NCBI RefSeq assembly: GCF_009177095.1
Contig: NZ_AP021861.1
Location: 4,694,501-4,758,500 of the forward strand
Length of the DNA: 64,000 nucleotides
Direction of reading: 5' to 3'
Source: Lacipirellula parvula
Lineage (GTDB): Bacteria; Planctomycetota; Planctomycetia; Pirellulales; Lacipirellulaceae
Shown: positions 36,335 to 45,103 of the stretch, piece by piece
Layout of the letters: every line of letters begins with the position of its first letter
Numbering within the stretch: position 1 is the stretch's first letter
Position numbers and translations under genes: made by a program
Notes under the pieces: generated by a model
What the model was told of the DNA's origin: nothing
What the model saw: the letters and a program-made list of their open reading frames with translations, nothing else
Database searches by the model: none

Positions 36335-37306
36335 ATGACTCAACCCCTCACGGGATTAATTGCTGCGACCTACACCCCGATGCACGAGGATGGTTCGCTC
36401 AACCTCGACGCCGTCCCCGCGATGGTCAACCACTTGGAACGCTCGGGCGTCCGCGGTATCTACATCTGCGGCAGCACAGGCGAAGGGGTCTCGCTTACCG
36501 GCGTTGAGCGTTGCGACGTCGCCGAGGCGTACATCAGCGCGGCCAAGGGGCGGCTGAGAACGATCGTGCAGGTCGGGCACAACTCGATCGCCGAGGCCCG
36601 GCAGCTGGCGAGTCACGCCCAGCGATGCGGCGCCGACGCCTTCTCGGCAATTCCGCCCTTCTACTACAAAATCGAGACGATGCAGATGCTCGTCGATTGC
36701 GCCGCGCAGATCGCCGGCGGCGCGCCGGAATTGCCGTTCTACTACTACCACATTCCGGCGTTCACCGGCACTTCGGTCGACATGGTCGATTTCATGTCCG
36801 CGGCGGGCTTGCGGATTCCTAACCTGGTCGGCCTCAAATACACAGCCCACAAAGTTTTCGAATTCCAAGCATGTCGGGAACTCAACAACGGCCGCTTCGA
36901 CGTCGTGTGGGGCGCCGATGAGATGCTGCTCGCTGGCCTGGCAGTTGGCGCTCGGGGAGCGATCGGCAGCACCTACAACATTGCCGCGCCGCTCTATCGC
37001 GACATCATCGACGCGTACGATCGCCAAGACATGGAGCTTGCGCAAGAACTGCAAATGCGTTCGGTCGCGCTCGTGCGGTTGCTCAACAAATATCCGTTCC
37101 ATGCGGCGACGAAGGTGGTCCTCGAACTGTACGGCCTCGAAGCGGGACCATGCCGTGAGCCGCTGGCCTCGCTTAGCAAGGCCCAGAAGGCTCAGTTGGC
37201 GATCGATCTTGAAGAATCGGGCTGCTGGGAATGGCTGCGGCCAGGCGAAGCGGCCGCCACGAAGCCGAAGCACGCTGTCTCCAACGGCGTGGCGGCGCGC
37301 GAGTAG
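36335..37306 (+). CDS. nanA: N-acetylneuraminate lyase
   Basis: 323 residues, normal for the family plus a short C-terminal tail. GSTGEG at 46-51 is the carboxylate-binding loop, Y138 in YYYHIPAFTG the catalytic Tyr, and K168 in VGLKYTAHK the Schiff-base Lys. GAIGSTYNI, preceded by ADEMLLAGLAVGA, matches lyases of the NanA group closely. The enzyme splits N-acetylneuraminate into ManNAc and pyruvate in the cytoplasm. It is the first gene of the rightward group and is followed by the NanM-like/symporter fusion, which fits uptake and breakdown of sialic acid. Of the two DapA-family proteins in the locus, this is the canonical one. Confidence 0.9.
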   Translation: MTQPLTGLIAATYTPMHEDGSLNLDAVPAMVNHLERSGVRGIYICGSTGEGVSLTGVERCDVAEAYISAAKGRLRTIVQVGHNSIAEARQLASHAQRCGADAFSAIPPFYYKIETMQMLVDCAAQIAGGAPELPFYYYHIPAFTGTSVDMVDFMSAAGLRIPNLVGLKYTAHKVFEFQACRELNNGRFDVVWGADEMLLAGLAVGARGAIGSTYNIAAPLYRDIIDAYDRQDMELAQELQMRSVALVRLLNKYPFHAATKVVLELYGLEAGPCREPLASLSKAQKAQLAIDLEESGCWEWLRPGEAAATKPKHAVSNGVAARE

Positions 37307-37320
37307 TCGTCGAGCTTAGG

Positions 37321-37348
37321 CGGGCGCGACCACTCTCGGTCGCGCCCG
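37321..37348 (+). terminator. Strong hairpin between nanA and the transporter gene
   Basis: CGGGCGCGACC (37321-37331) and GGTCGCGCCCG (37338-37348) form a perfect 11-bp stem with a six-base loop. It is followed by a pyrimidine-rich stretch (CTCTCTTCTTGCTCTTCTC) rather than a plain T-run. It may be a partial terminator, an mRNA-stabilising stem for nanA, or an attenuator before the transporter gene, which starts 39 bases later. Confidence 0.6.
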
Positions 37349-37387
37349 CACCTCTCTTCTTGCTCTTCTCTTCCAGGCAGTGTCACG

Positions 37388-40048
37388 ATGGCCCCATCAG
37401 TTACCATTGCTGTCGCGCGGCTGCAGCGTTGCACCGCCTTCGTCTGCGGGGCGGCAATCGTCTGCCTTGCATCCTTACATTCCGCCGCAGGAGCTGAGTT
37501 GCCAAAGTTCACGCAAGCGCCCATTCGGTGGGAGCAACTCGCTCCGCTGCCCGACGCGGTCGGATTCGCTGGTTCCGTGGCGGGACTTGATCGCGGGACG
37601 CTGCTGGTCGCGGGCGGTGCGAACTTCCCACAAGGGCGCCCCTGGGACGGCGCGACGAAAACCTGGCATGATCGCGTCTTCGTCCTCCGTGCTAACGCGA
37701 AGGAGTGGGAAGAACTTGCTGCCCGCCTACCGCGGCCGCTCGGTTATGCGGTTTCAGCAACGACGCCGTATGGCATCGCCGTGGTCGGCGGCAACAATGC
37801 CGACGGAGTTTACAGCGACGCATTCTTACTGCGGATTGAAGACAATGATTTAGTGACCGAACCGTTGCCGCCGCTACCGCTGCCGCTCGCAAACGCGGCG
37901 GGGGCGATGATCGGCGCGACGCTCTACATCGCCGGCGGGCAATCGGCGGCGGATGCCAACAAGATCGAGTCCTGTTTCCTCTCGATCGATCTCGCCCAAC
38001 CTGCCGACAAGCGTGCGTGGGTTGAACTCGAAACATGGCCCGGTCCGCCGCGGATGCTGGCAACGGCCGGCGTCCAGGAAGGAGCGTTTTACCTCTTTGG
38101 CGGCGTTGAACTCTCCGCCGACGCAGCCGGCACGATTCAGCGGCGCTACTTGAAAGACGGCTACCGTTACCAGCCGCAGCAAGGGTGGCGCCAGGTCGCC
38201 GACATGCCGCGACCAGTCGCCGCGGCGCCGACTCCGGCGCCGGCGCTGGGAACTTCGCACCTCTTGATCGTCGGCGGCGATGACGGCGAAAACGCCTCAC
38301 GAGTAGCGGAACTTAAGGACTCGCACCCCGGCTTCCCCCGTGCGAGCTTGGCTTACCACACCGTCACCGATCGCTGGGTATCCGCCGAGGAACTTCCCTT
38401 CTCGCTCGCCACGACGCCGACGATCCGCGACGGTGCGAGCGTCATCATCCCAGGCGGCGAAACTCGTCCCGGCGTACGCACCAATGAAGTGTGGCGGGGT
38501 ACGCTCACCCCGCAGCGCGCGGAGTTCGGACTTCTCAATCTTTCCGTCCTGGGCGTGTATCCGCTGATCATGCTCGGCATCGGAGTGTGGTGTTCGCGCC
38601 GATCGAAAGACGCCGATGGTTTTTTTCGCGGCGGCCAGAGAATCCCGTGGTGGGCCGCCGGGCTGAGCATCTATGCCACGATGCTCAGTTCGATCACGTT
38701 CATGGCGATTCCGGCCAAGGCCTTCTTTAGCAATTGGTGGTTCATCTTCAGTCAGATATCAGTGATCGTGCTGGCGCCGGTGATCATTGCCGTCTACTTG
38801 CCGTTTTTCCGGCAGCTCAATCTCACGAGTGCGTACGAATATTTGGAGCATCGCTTCAATCTGGCGGTCCGCTGGTTCGGTAGCGCTTCGTTCATCGCGT
38901 TTCAGATCGCTCGCACTGGCATCGTCCTCTACCTGCCGGCGCTGGCCCTGTCGACGGTGAGCAGCATCGACACCACCACCTGCATCGTGGGAATGACGCT
39001 GCTGACGATCGTCGTCACCTACTTCGGGGGAATGGAGGCGGTGATTTGGACCGACGTCGCGCAGTCGATCATCCTCCTCGCGGCGGCGGCGCTATCGCTG
39101 GCCGTAATCGCCTGGCAACTCGATGGCTCGACGATCGACTTATTTCGCGCGGCGGCGAGCGATGGCAAGTTTTTCCCCGCGATTCCCGTGTCGCCTGATT
39201 TCGCCATCGAGTCGGTGTGGGTGTTGGTGCTTGGAACATTCTTCGCCACGCTCATCTCCTACACCTCGAACCAAGAAGTCGTGCAGCGATTCATGACCAC
39301 CAGCGATGAAAAGCAAGCCGCCCGCGCGATCTGGGTAAACGCCTGGCTGTCGCTGCCGTCGGGGATGCTGTTCTTCGCCGTGGGCACGGCGCTCTACCTC
39401 TTTTATCAGCAGTTCCCTGAACGCCTCGACCCGGGCCTCGCGCGGAATGATGCGATTTACCCGTTCTTCATGGTCCACGAACTTCCGCCCGGATTGGCAG
39501 GTTTTGTGGTCGCCGGTATCTTTGCCGCCGCCCAGCCAACGAGCAGCCTCAACAGCGTCGCCACGGCGGTGGTCACCGATTTCTATCAGCGGATGCGGCC
39601 CGCAGCGAGTCCGAAGAGTCGCGTCCGCGTCGGCCGCGCGGCAACGATCATCACCGGGCTGGCCGGCATGGCAGTCGCGCTCACGATGGAGCAGTTTCCC
39701 GTCGAATCGCTTTGGGAATTGTTCCTCAACGTGCTCGGTTTAACCACCGGCATACTGGCAGGTCTCTTCTCGCTTGGCATTCTGACGAAGCGAGCTCATG
39801 GAACGGGCGCGCTACTCGGCGTCGCGGCGTGCATTGCGGCGATGTGGGCGGTGTCTGAGTACGGAGACGTTCACGCGATGATGTACGGCTGCTTGGCCGT
39901 CGTCGTCAGCTTTGGCGCCGGCTATCTTTTTAGCTTGCTGCTCCCCGGCGCCACGAAGCAACTGGAGGGGTTGACGATTCATACGCAGCGATCGATCGCG
40001 TCCTCGCCAGTGTCGGCATCGTTGGCTGCGCTTGCCGCGCACTCCTAG
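37388..40048 (+). CDS. Fused Kelch mutarotase (NanM-like) and sodium/solute symporter
   Basis: 886 residues. Residues 1-36 form a signal peptide. About 45-375 is a Kelch-type propeller as in N-acetylneuraminate mutarotase NanM: VAGGANFPQGRPWDGATKTW, IAVVGGNNADGVYSDAFLL, LYIAGGQSAADANKIESC and SVIIPGGETRPGVRTNEVW. About 395-870 is a sodium/solute symporter of the SSS family, with 12-13 membrane segments, LTSAYEYLEHRFN, ISYTSNQEVVQRFMTT and AAQPTSSLNSVATAVVTDF. The propeller would sit outside the membrane, convert the alpha anomer released by sialidases, and hand the sugar to the transporter. Fusions of this kind are known. It lies 81 bases after nanA. Confidence 0.92.
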   Translation: MAPSVTIAVARLQRCTAFVCGAAIVCLASLHSAAGAELPKFTQAPIRWEQLAPLPDAVGFAGSVAGLDRGTLLVAGGANFPQGRPWDGATKTWHDRVFVLRANAKEWEELAARLPRPLGYAVSATTPYGIAVVGGNNADGVYSDAFLLRIEDNDLVTEPLPPLPLPLANAAGAMIGATLYIAGGQSAADANKIESCFLSIDLAQPADKRAWVELETWPGPPRMLATAGVQEGAFYLFGGVELSADAAGTIQRRYLKDGYRYQPQQGWRQVADMPRPVAAAPTPAPALGTSHLLIVGGDDGENASRVAELKDSHPGFPRASLAYHTVTDRWVSAEELPFSLATTPTIRDGASVIIPGGETRPGVRTNEVWRGTLTPQRAEFGLLNLSVLGVYPLIMLGIGVWCSRRSKDADGFFRGGQRIPWWAAGLSIYATMLSSITFMAIPAKAFFSNWWFIFSQISVIVLAPVIIAVYLPFFRQLNLTSAYEYLEHRFNLAVRWFGSASFIAFQIARTGIVLYLPALALSTVSSIDTTTCIVGMTLLTIVVTYFGGMEAVIWTDVAQSIILLAAAALSLAVIAWQLDGSTIDLFRAAASDGKFFPAIPVSPDFAIESVWVLVLGTFFATLISYTSNQEVVQRFMTTSDEKQAARAIWVNAWLSLPSGMLFFAVGTALYLFYQQFPERLDPGLARNDAIYPFFMVHELPPGLAGFVVAGIFAAAQPTSSLNSVATAVVTDFYQRMRPAASPKSRVRVGRAATIITGLAGMAVALTMEQFPVESLWELFLNVLGLTTGILAGLFSLGILTKRAHGTGALLGVAACIAAMWAVSEYGDVHAMMYGCLAVVVSFGAGYLFSLLLPGATKQLEGLTIHTQRSIASSPVSASLAALAAHS

Positions 40049-40210
40049 CCTGCCGCCAGATGTGCCTATTGGCGGGTCGCGCCGCAGCGACTGAAGAATC
40101 GAGAGGCGACGTGACAACCACTCTCAGTCGACTGACTAGCATTCTCCTAGTTCGATGAACCGGCCTGGGTGAAAATTTGAGGAGTCTCCTCACCCCGACG
40201 GAACTCTTCG

Positions 40211-42691
40211 ATGGCATCACGCAACGGCTTTTTCCCGATTTGCTGCGCAAGTTTTGTTCTGCTGTCCGCGAGCTTCTCGCTTGCCCAACCGGCGACGATC
40301 CGCATCGACGCAGCGAAGGAAATCCACCGCCTGTCGCCGCTGCTGTCCGGCGCGTGCATCGAAGACGTCAACCACGAGATCTACGGCGGGCTCTACAGCC
40401 AGATGATCTTCGGCGAGAGTTTCCAGGAGCCGGCCCTTGCTTCTCCGATTGAGGGGATGGCCGCGTACGGAGGCGACTGGAAAATCGCCCACGAAATCCT
40501 GCAAAGCCCCGCGGGCGACGGGAACAAGATCGTCGCCAAGGACGCTACGTTTGCCGACGGCGAAGCGAGCGTTGAGATCTGGTTCGACGACAACGCCGCG
40601 GGGAACGCCGGTCTCATCATCCGCACATCGCAGCCGGGCATCGGCGCCGACCGCTTCGTGGGATACGAGATCGCTCTCGATCCAGAACGGCAAGTCGTGC
40701 GACTCGGTCGCCATCGTCACGATTTTACGTTGCTGCAAGACGCCGCGTGCGACGTGCCGACGCAGGAGTGGGTAACGCTTCGCGTCGTGGCTGAAGGGTC
40801 GCAGTTGGAAATCTTCGTAAACGGCCAGAATGTTCTCACCTACGACGACGCCGATCCGCATGCCATCGAAACCGGGGCTGTTGGCCTCCGGCAGTTTCAT
40901 CGCGCGGCACGCTATCGGAACCTCCAAGCGGGCGCCACTGGGCAGACGCGGGCAATTCCCTTCACGCCCGCGAAAGCGAATGGCCAGGCAATCAGCCGCA
41001 TGTGGCAGCCGATTCGGACTGGCGACGTGCAGCCGGCGTTCGAACTCCCGCGGACCAATCCATTTGTCGGCGTGCAAAGCCAGCACATCAAGTTCACCGC
41101 AGGAACCGGCGAAGCGGGCATCGCCAATCGCGGCCTCAACGGCTGGGGACTCCATTTCGAAGCAGGGCAGCCGTACGAGGGCGAGTTGTACCTTCGCGCC
41201 GACGAACCGTGTGAGTTGTACGTTGCGCTTGAGAACAAGGATGGTTCGCGAGTCCTCGCCGAGCAGACGCTGCATGTCGCGGCTGGGAATTGGAGGAAGC
41301 TTGACTTCAAGCTCACTCCCTCCGCCACCGTTCGCGATGGGCGGTTTACGATCAAGCTGCGTCGGCCAGGTAACGTCGTCGTAGGTTACGTGTTCCTGCA
41401 ACCGGGCAGTTGGGGTCGGTTCAAAGACTTGCCAGTTCGCCGCGACGTAGCGGAGCTCCTGCAACAGCAGGGAATCCGGCTGCTTCGCTACGGCGGCACG
41501 ATGGTCAACAACGACGAGTATCGCTGGCAGAAAATGATTGGGCCGCGCGCGACGCGGCCGCCGTACGACGGTCACTGGTACGACTACTCGACCAACGGCT
41601 GGGGAATCATCGACTTCATGAACTTCTGCGAGGCGGCCGACTTCGAGTACGTGCCAACCTTCAGCATGGGTGAAACGCCGGAGAGCATGGCTCAGTTCAT
41701 CATGTACGCCACGGCGCCGGCGGAGAGCGAGTGGGGCGCCAAGCGGGCGCGCGACGGGCATCCGGAACCATACCGACTGAAGTATTTGCAATTGGGCAAC
41801 GAAGAGCGGGTCGATCTGGATTATGCCGCCCGCTTCAAGGAGCGTGCCGAAGCGATCTGGAAGGTCGACCCGAACATTCAACTGATCGTCGGCGACTTCG
41901 TCTACGATCACCCGATCACCGATCCGCAATGCATCACCGGGGCCGCCTCGGGGATCACGACGCTCGATGGTCAACGGAGCATCCTGGAGTTCGCGAAAGC
42001 GGCCGGGCATGAAGTTTGGTTCGACGTCCACGTCTGGACCGACGGGCCCGACCGCCATCAAACGCTGGAGGGGATGTTCTCGTTTATAGACGCCCTGGAG
42101 AATCTGCAGACAGGCGCGGACTTCAAGGTGGTCGTCTTTGAATTCAATGCAAACAATCACGACCAGCGGCGTGCGATCGGCAATGCGCTTGCGCTCCACT
42201 CGGTGGAGCGCGACGGCCGTATTCCGATCGCCCTCTCGGCGAACTGTCTACAGCCCGACGGCCAGAACGACAATGGCTGGGACCAGGGACTGCTCTTTCT
42301 CAATCCCTCACAAGCCTGGCTGCAGCCGCCGGGGTATGTCACGCAGATGTATTCGCAAGCGGCCCAACCGCGGCTTGTCGCGTGCGAGGTCGCCGGCGCC
42401 GAGTCGCTCGACGCCAATGCGAAGCTGAGCGATGACGGCAAGTCGCTCACTTGCACCATCGTCAACTCAGGCTCGGCCGCCGTCGGCGTCTCGCTGGTCA
42501 TCGACGGCTATCGACCCGCGAGCAAACAAGTCGTCGCGACCAGCCTGGCGGGGCCGCTCGCCGTGGCGAACACTGCCGAGCAACCGGAGCGCCTCACGCC
42601 GCAGCGGCGGGAGTGGAGGTTTGGCGATCTATCGACAGGCGCGGAGTTTCGCTTTGAGCCTTACTCTGTCACGACGATCGAGTTCAAATAG
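40211..42691 (+). CDS. GH51-like glycosidase with inserted lectin-like domain
   Basis: 826 residues with a signal peptide (1-25). Residues 30-75 carry the alpha-L-arabinofuranosidase-type opening (LSPLLSGACIEDVNHEIYGG, then MIFGESFQEP). About 80-245 is an inserted concanavalin-like domain (DUF1080 type; WFDDNAAGNAGLIIRTSQPG). About 270-400 is a beta-sandwich and about 410-690 the TIM barrel, starting LLQQQGIRLLRYGGTMVNND. The acid/base is E531 (LQLGNEE) and the likely nucleophile E644 (VVFEFNAN), as in GH51. A C-terminal beta domain follows. The substrate is not known; its place in the sialic-acid locus suggests removal of another sugar from host or algal glycans. Confidence 0.8.
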   Translation: MASRNGFFPICCASFVLLSASFSLAQPATIRIDAAKEIHRLSPLLSGACIEDVNHEIYGGLYSQMIFGESFQEPALASPIEGMAAYGGDWKIAHEILQSPAGDGNKIVAKDATFADGEASVEIWFDDNAAGNAGLIIRTSQPGIGADRFVGYEIALDPERQVVRLGRHRHDFTLLQDAACDVPTQEWVTLRVVAEGSQLEIFVNGQNVLTYDDADPHAIETGAVGLRQFHRAARYRNLQAGATGQTRAIPFTPAKANGQAISRMWQPIRTGDVQPAFELPRTNPFVGVQSQHIKFTAGTGEAGIANRGLNGWGLHFEAGQPYEGELYLRADEPCELYVALENKDGSRVLAEQTLHVAAGNWRKLDFKLTPSATVRDGRFTIKLRRPGNVVVGYVFLQPGSWGRFKDLPVRRDVAELLQQQGIRLLRYGGTMVNNDEYRWQKMIGPRATRPPYDGHWYDYSTNGWGIIDFMNFCEAADFEYVPTFSMGETPESMAQFIMYATAPAESEWGAKRARDGHPEPYRLKYLQLGNEERVDLDYAARFKERAEAIWKVDPNIQLIVGDFVYDHPITDPQCITGAASGITTLDGQRSILEFAKAAGHEVWFDVHVWTDGPDRHQTLEGMFSFIDALENLQTGADFKVVVFEFNANNHDQRRAIGNALALHSVERDGRIPIALSANCLQPDGQNDNGWDQGLLFLNPSQAWLQPPGYVTQMYSQAAQPRLVACEVAGAESLDANAKLSDDGKSLTCTIVNSGSAAVGVSLVIDGYRPASKQVVATSLAGPLAVANTAEQPERLTPQRREWRFGDLSTGAEFRFEPYSVTTIEFK

Positions 42692-42895
42692 CGGTGCGTC
42701 TGCAGCACTTCGGTCCGTTAGTTGACGCCGCAACCGATGAATGGCCTGGAACGCCGCACGGAGACGCCGCAAGGGGCATGGCTGACGGCGTCGACGACGG
42801 ATGTTCCAGCTCGCAAACCGGCCGGTTCCAAAAGCCGAGCGTCTACTGCATAATCTTAGGTTCCTTCACTTCTCTCTCCTCAAGGAACTGCCGCA

Positions 42896-43987
42896 GTGCC
42901 GCTTCACGTCCTCTCGCCAGACCAGTGCCATTTCGATTGCGTCGCACTTGGCGAGGTGATGCTACGGCTCGACCCGGGCGAAGGACGTATTCGCCGCACG
43001 CGCAGCTTTCAGGCCTGGGAAGGGGGAGGGGAATACAACGTCGCCCGCGGACTGCGTCGTTGCTTCGGGTTGCGAACCGCCGTCGTCACCTCGCTCGTCG
43101 ACAATGAAGTCGGTCGGCTGGTCGAAGACCTGATGCTGCAGGGCGGGGTCGATCTGAGCTACCTGCAATGGCAAGCCGACGACGGCATCGGGCGGCGCGT
43201 GCGAAATGGCTTGAATTTCACTGAGCGCGGCTTTGGCGTTCGCGGCGCGCTGGGCGTTTCCGATCGCGGGCACACTGCCGTCAGCCAACTCACCGTCGGG
43301 TCCGTCGACTGGGATGCGCTGTTCGGCACGCAGAAAACTCGCTGGTTCCACACCGGCGGTATTTTTGCCTCGCTCTCCGACTCGACGGCTGAAGTCGCCA
43401 TCGAAGCCTGCAAGAAAGCGAGCGCCAACGGCGCCATCGTCTCCTACGACCTCAACTATCGCCCCAGCCTCTGGAAAGATCGCGGCGGCGTCGAGCGTGC
43501 GCGCGAGGTGAACCGGCAGCTCGCGCCGCTGGTCGACGTGATGATTGGCAACGAAGAGGACTTCTCGGTCGGGCTCGGCATCGAAGTCGGCGGCGCTTCG
43601 GAATTGCTCGAAGGCGAAGGAGACTTCGCCCGGATGGTCGACGCCGCCACTTCGGAGTTTCCGAACTTCAAGCTCGTAGGGACGACGCTGCGTTCGGTGA
43701 AGTCGGCGACGGTGAACGATTGGTCGGCCATCTGCTGGTACGACGGGGCAATCTACCGTTCTAACAAGTACCCGGCACTGGAGATCTTCGACCGGGTCGG
43801 CGGCGGCGATAGTTTTGCGTCCGGTCTGATCTACGGATTCCTCAGCGGCCAAGCGCCGCAGACCGCCGTCAATCTCGGCGCCGCCCATGGCGCATTGGCG
43901 ATGACGACGCCCGGCGACAACTCGATGGCTTCGCTTGCGGAAGTTGTGAAGCTTGCCGCCGGCGGCAACGCTCGCGTCGTTAGGTAA
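42896..43987 (+). CDS. PfkB-family sugar kinase, KDG-kinase-like
   Basis: 363 residues from GTG 42896, with AAGGA nine bases upstream. PfkB features are intact: the EGGGEYNVARGLRR block near 42-55, YDLNYRPSLW (184-193), typical of 2-keto-3-deoxygluconate kinases, and the ATP/anion-hole motif VGGGDSFASG with catalytic D305. It should phosphorylate a keto-sugar acid or hexose. In a nan locus one expects a ROK-type ManNAc kinase; none is seen, so this enzyme may serve the second aldolase or may phosphorylate ManNAc. It is the last gene of the rightward group, 204 bases after the glycosidase. Confidence 0.87.
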   Translation: MPLHVLSPDQCHFDCVALGEVMLRLDPGEGRIRRTRSFQAWEGGGEYNVARGLRRCFGLRTAVVTSLVDNEVGRLVEDLMLQGGVDLSYLQWQADDGIGRRVRNGLNFTERGFGVRGALGVSDRGHTAVSQLTVGSVDWDALFGTQKTRWFHTGGIFASLSDSTAEVAIEACKKASANGAIVSYDLNYRPSLWKDRGGVERAREVNRQLAPLVDVMIGNEEDFSVGLGIEVGGASELLEGEGDFARMVDAATSEFPNFKLVGTTLRSVKSATVNDWSAICWYDGAIYRSNKYPALEIFDRVGGGDSFASGLIYGFLSGQAPQTAVNLGAAHGALAMTTPGDNSMASLAEVVKLAAGGNARVVR

Positions 43988-44064
43988 CCGCGCTCGTCGT
44001 TGCTTGATTCGTGCTAGAGCGGTTTCGAATGCCGGAGAAGCGGCAAACGCGACGCAAGATGGAA

Positions 44065-45069
44065 TTACGCCTCGGACTGCGAGAGGAACAAGTCGAGTCC
44101 GAGACTCTGCGAGAGACGCCGCGCGACGAGTTGGCCCTTCACGCTGTTGCCCGCGGCGTCGAGCGGCGGGGCGAACGTCCCTAGGCCACCCTTGCCGGGG
44201 GAAACGGCCACGATGCCGCCGCTGATGCCGCTCTTGCCGGGCAGGCCGATCTCGTAAAGCCAGTCGCCGGAGGTTTCGTACAGACCCGCGGTCGCCATCA
44301 CCGCGAGGACGTAGTGGCAGACAGCGGGGTCGACGACGCGCTCCCGCGTGATCGGGTTCACGCCGCCGTCGGCGAGCGTGGCCCCCATCACAGCGAGATC
44401 CTTCGCTGTGACGTTCAGGGAACATTGCTTCGTGTAGAGATCGATCGCCGCCGCCGGATCCATGTAGAGGCGGTCGAAACTTTGCAGCAATCGCGCGAGG
44501 GCCTGATTGCGAAAGTTCGTCGCGGTCGCTGAAGCGTAGACTTCGTCATCGAGTTGCAACTCGCGCCCGGCGAATCGCGAGAGCCCTTCGTGGATGAACT
44601 GCCATTGGGCTTCGGGCGAGTCGCCGGGAACCAAGCTGGTCGTCGCGATCGCGCCGGCGTTGACCATCGGGTTCGTCCGGCCGTCGTCGCCCGCTTCGAC
44701 TGCTGCGAGCGAGTTGAACGCGCGGCCGGTGGCGTTGACGCCGACCTTCTCTTTGAGTTGCTGCGGCCCCAGCAGTTGGCAGACGAGCGCGAAGACAAAC
44801 GGCTTCGAGACGCTCATGATCGTGAACTCGTGCTCCGCGTCGCCGGCGGAGATCACTTCGCCACTGGCGTCGACGACGCTGATGCCAAAGAGCTCGCTCG
44901 GCACGCGGGCAAGGGCAGGGTAGACCTGCGAATTTTCTCCCTCTGAGTTCGTGCGATAACGCTCGTAGGCGCTCTGCACCAACTGCGCGACGCGATCGCG
45001 CGGCGGCAGTCTGCCGGTGGAGACGAACGACTCGAAAGCGTCTTCATTATTTGCTGCGTGCGCGAACAT
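44065..45069 (-). CDS. glsA: Glutaminase A
   Basis: 334 residues. Serine-dependent beta-lactamase-like glutaminase: the S86-x-x-K89 motif lies in FTIMSVSKPFVF, followed by GVNATGRAFNSL, TNPMVNAGAIAT and a late GKSGISGGIVAVSPGKGGLG. All expected blocks are present and the length is normal. It hydrolyses glutamine to glutamate and ammonia in the cytoplasm. It is convergent with the PfkB gene and 34 bases downstream of the M20 peptidase, so the two may be co-transcribed. Confidence 0.95.
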   Translation of the reverse strand: MFAHAANNEDAFESFVSTGRLPPRDRVAQLVQSAYERYRTNSEGENSQVYPALARVPSELFGISVVDASGEVISAGDAEHEFTIMSVSKPFVFALVCQLLGPQQLKEKVGVNATGRAFNSLAAVEAGDDGRTNPMVNAGAIATTSLVPGDSPEAQWQFIHEGLSRFAGRELQLDDEVYASATATNFRNQALARLLQSFDRLYMDPAAAIDLYTKQCSLNVTAKDLAVMGATLADGGVNPITRERVVDPAVCHYVLAVMATAGLYETSGDWLYEIGLPGKSGISGGIVAVSPGKGGLGTFAPPLDAAGNSVKGQLVARRLSQSLGLDLFLSQSEA

Positions 45070-45103
45070 GCGCGAACTCCTGAAAACTTCTCGACGCGTG
45101 AGA

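Noticed and set aside
36109-36336. 75-codon frame between the regulator and nanA
   Set aside because: No recognisable feature, lies across the likely divergent promoter and overlaps the nanA start.
40217-42199. 660-codon open frame opposite the GH51-like gene
   Set aside because: Mirror of a GC-rich gene; Arg/Val/Asp-rich with no known domain, while the forward frame has full glycosidase motifs.
42962-44425. 487-codon frame on the minus strand across the PfkB and glutaminase genes
   Set aside because: It spans two well-supported genes and has no recognisable domain.
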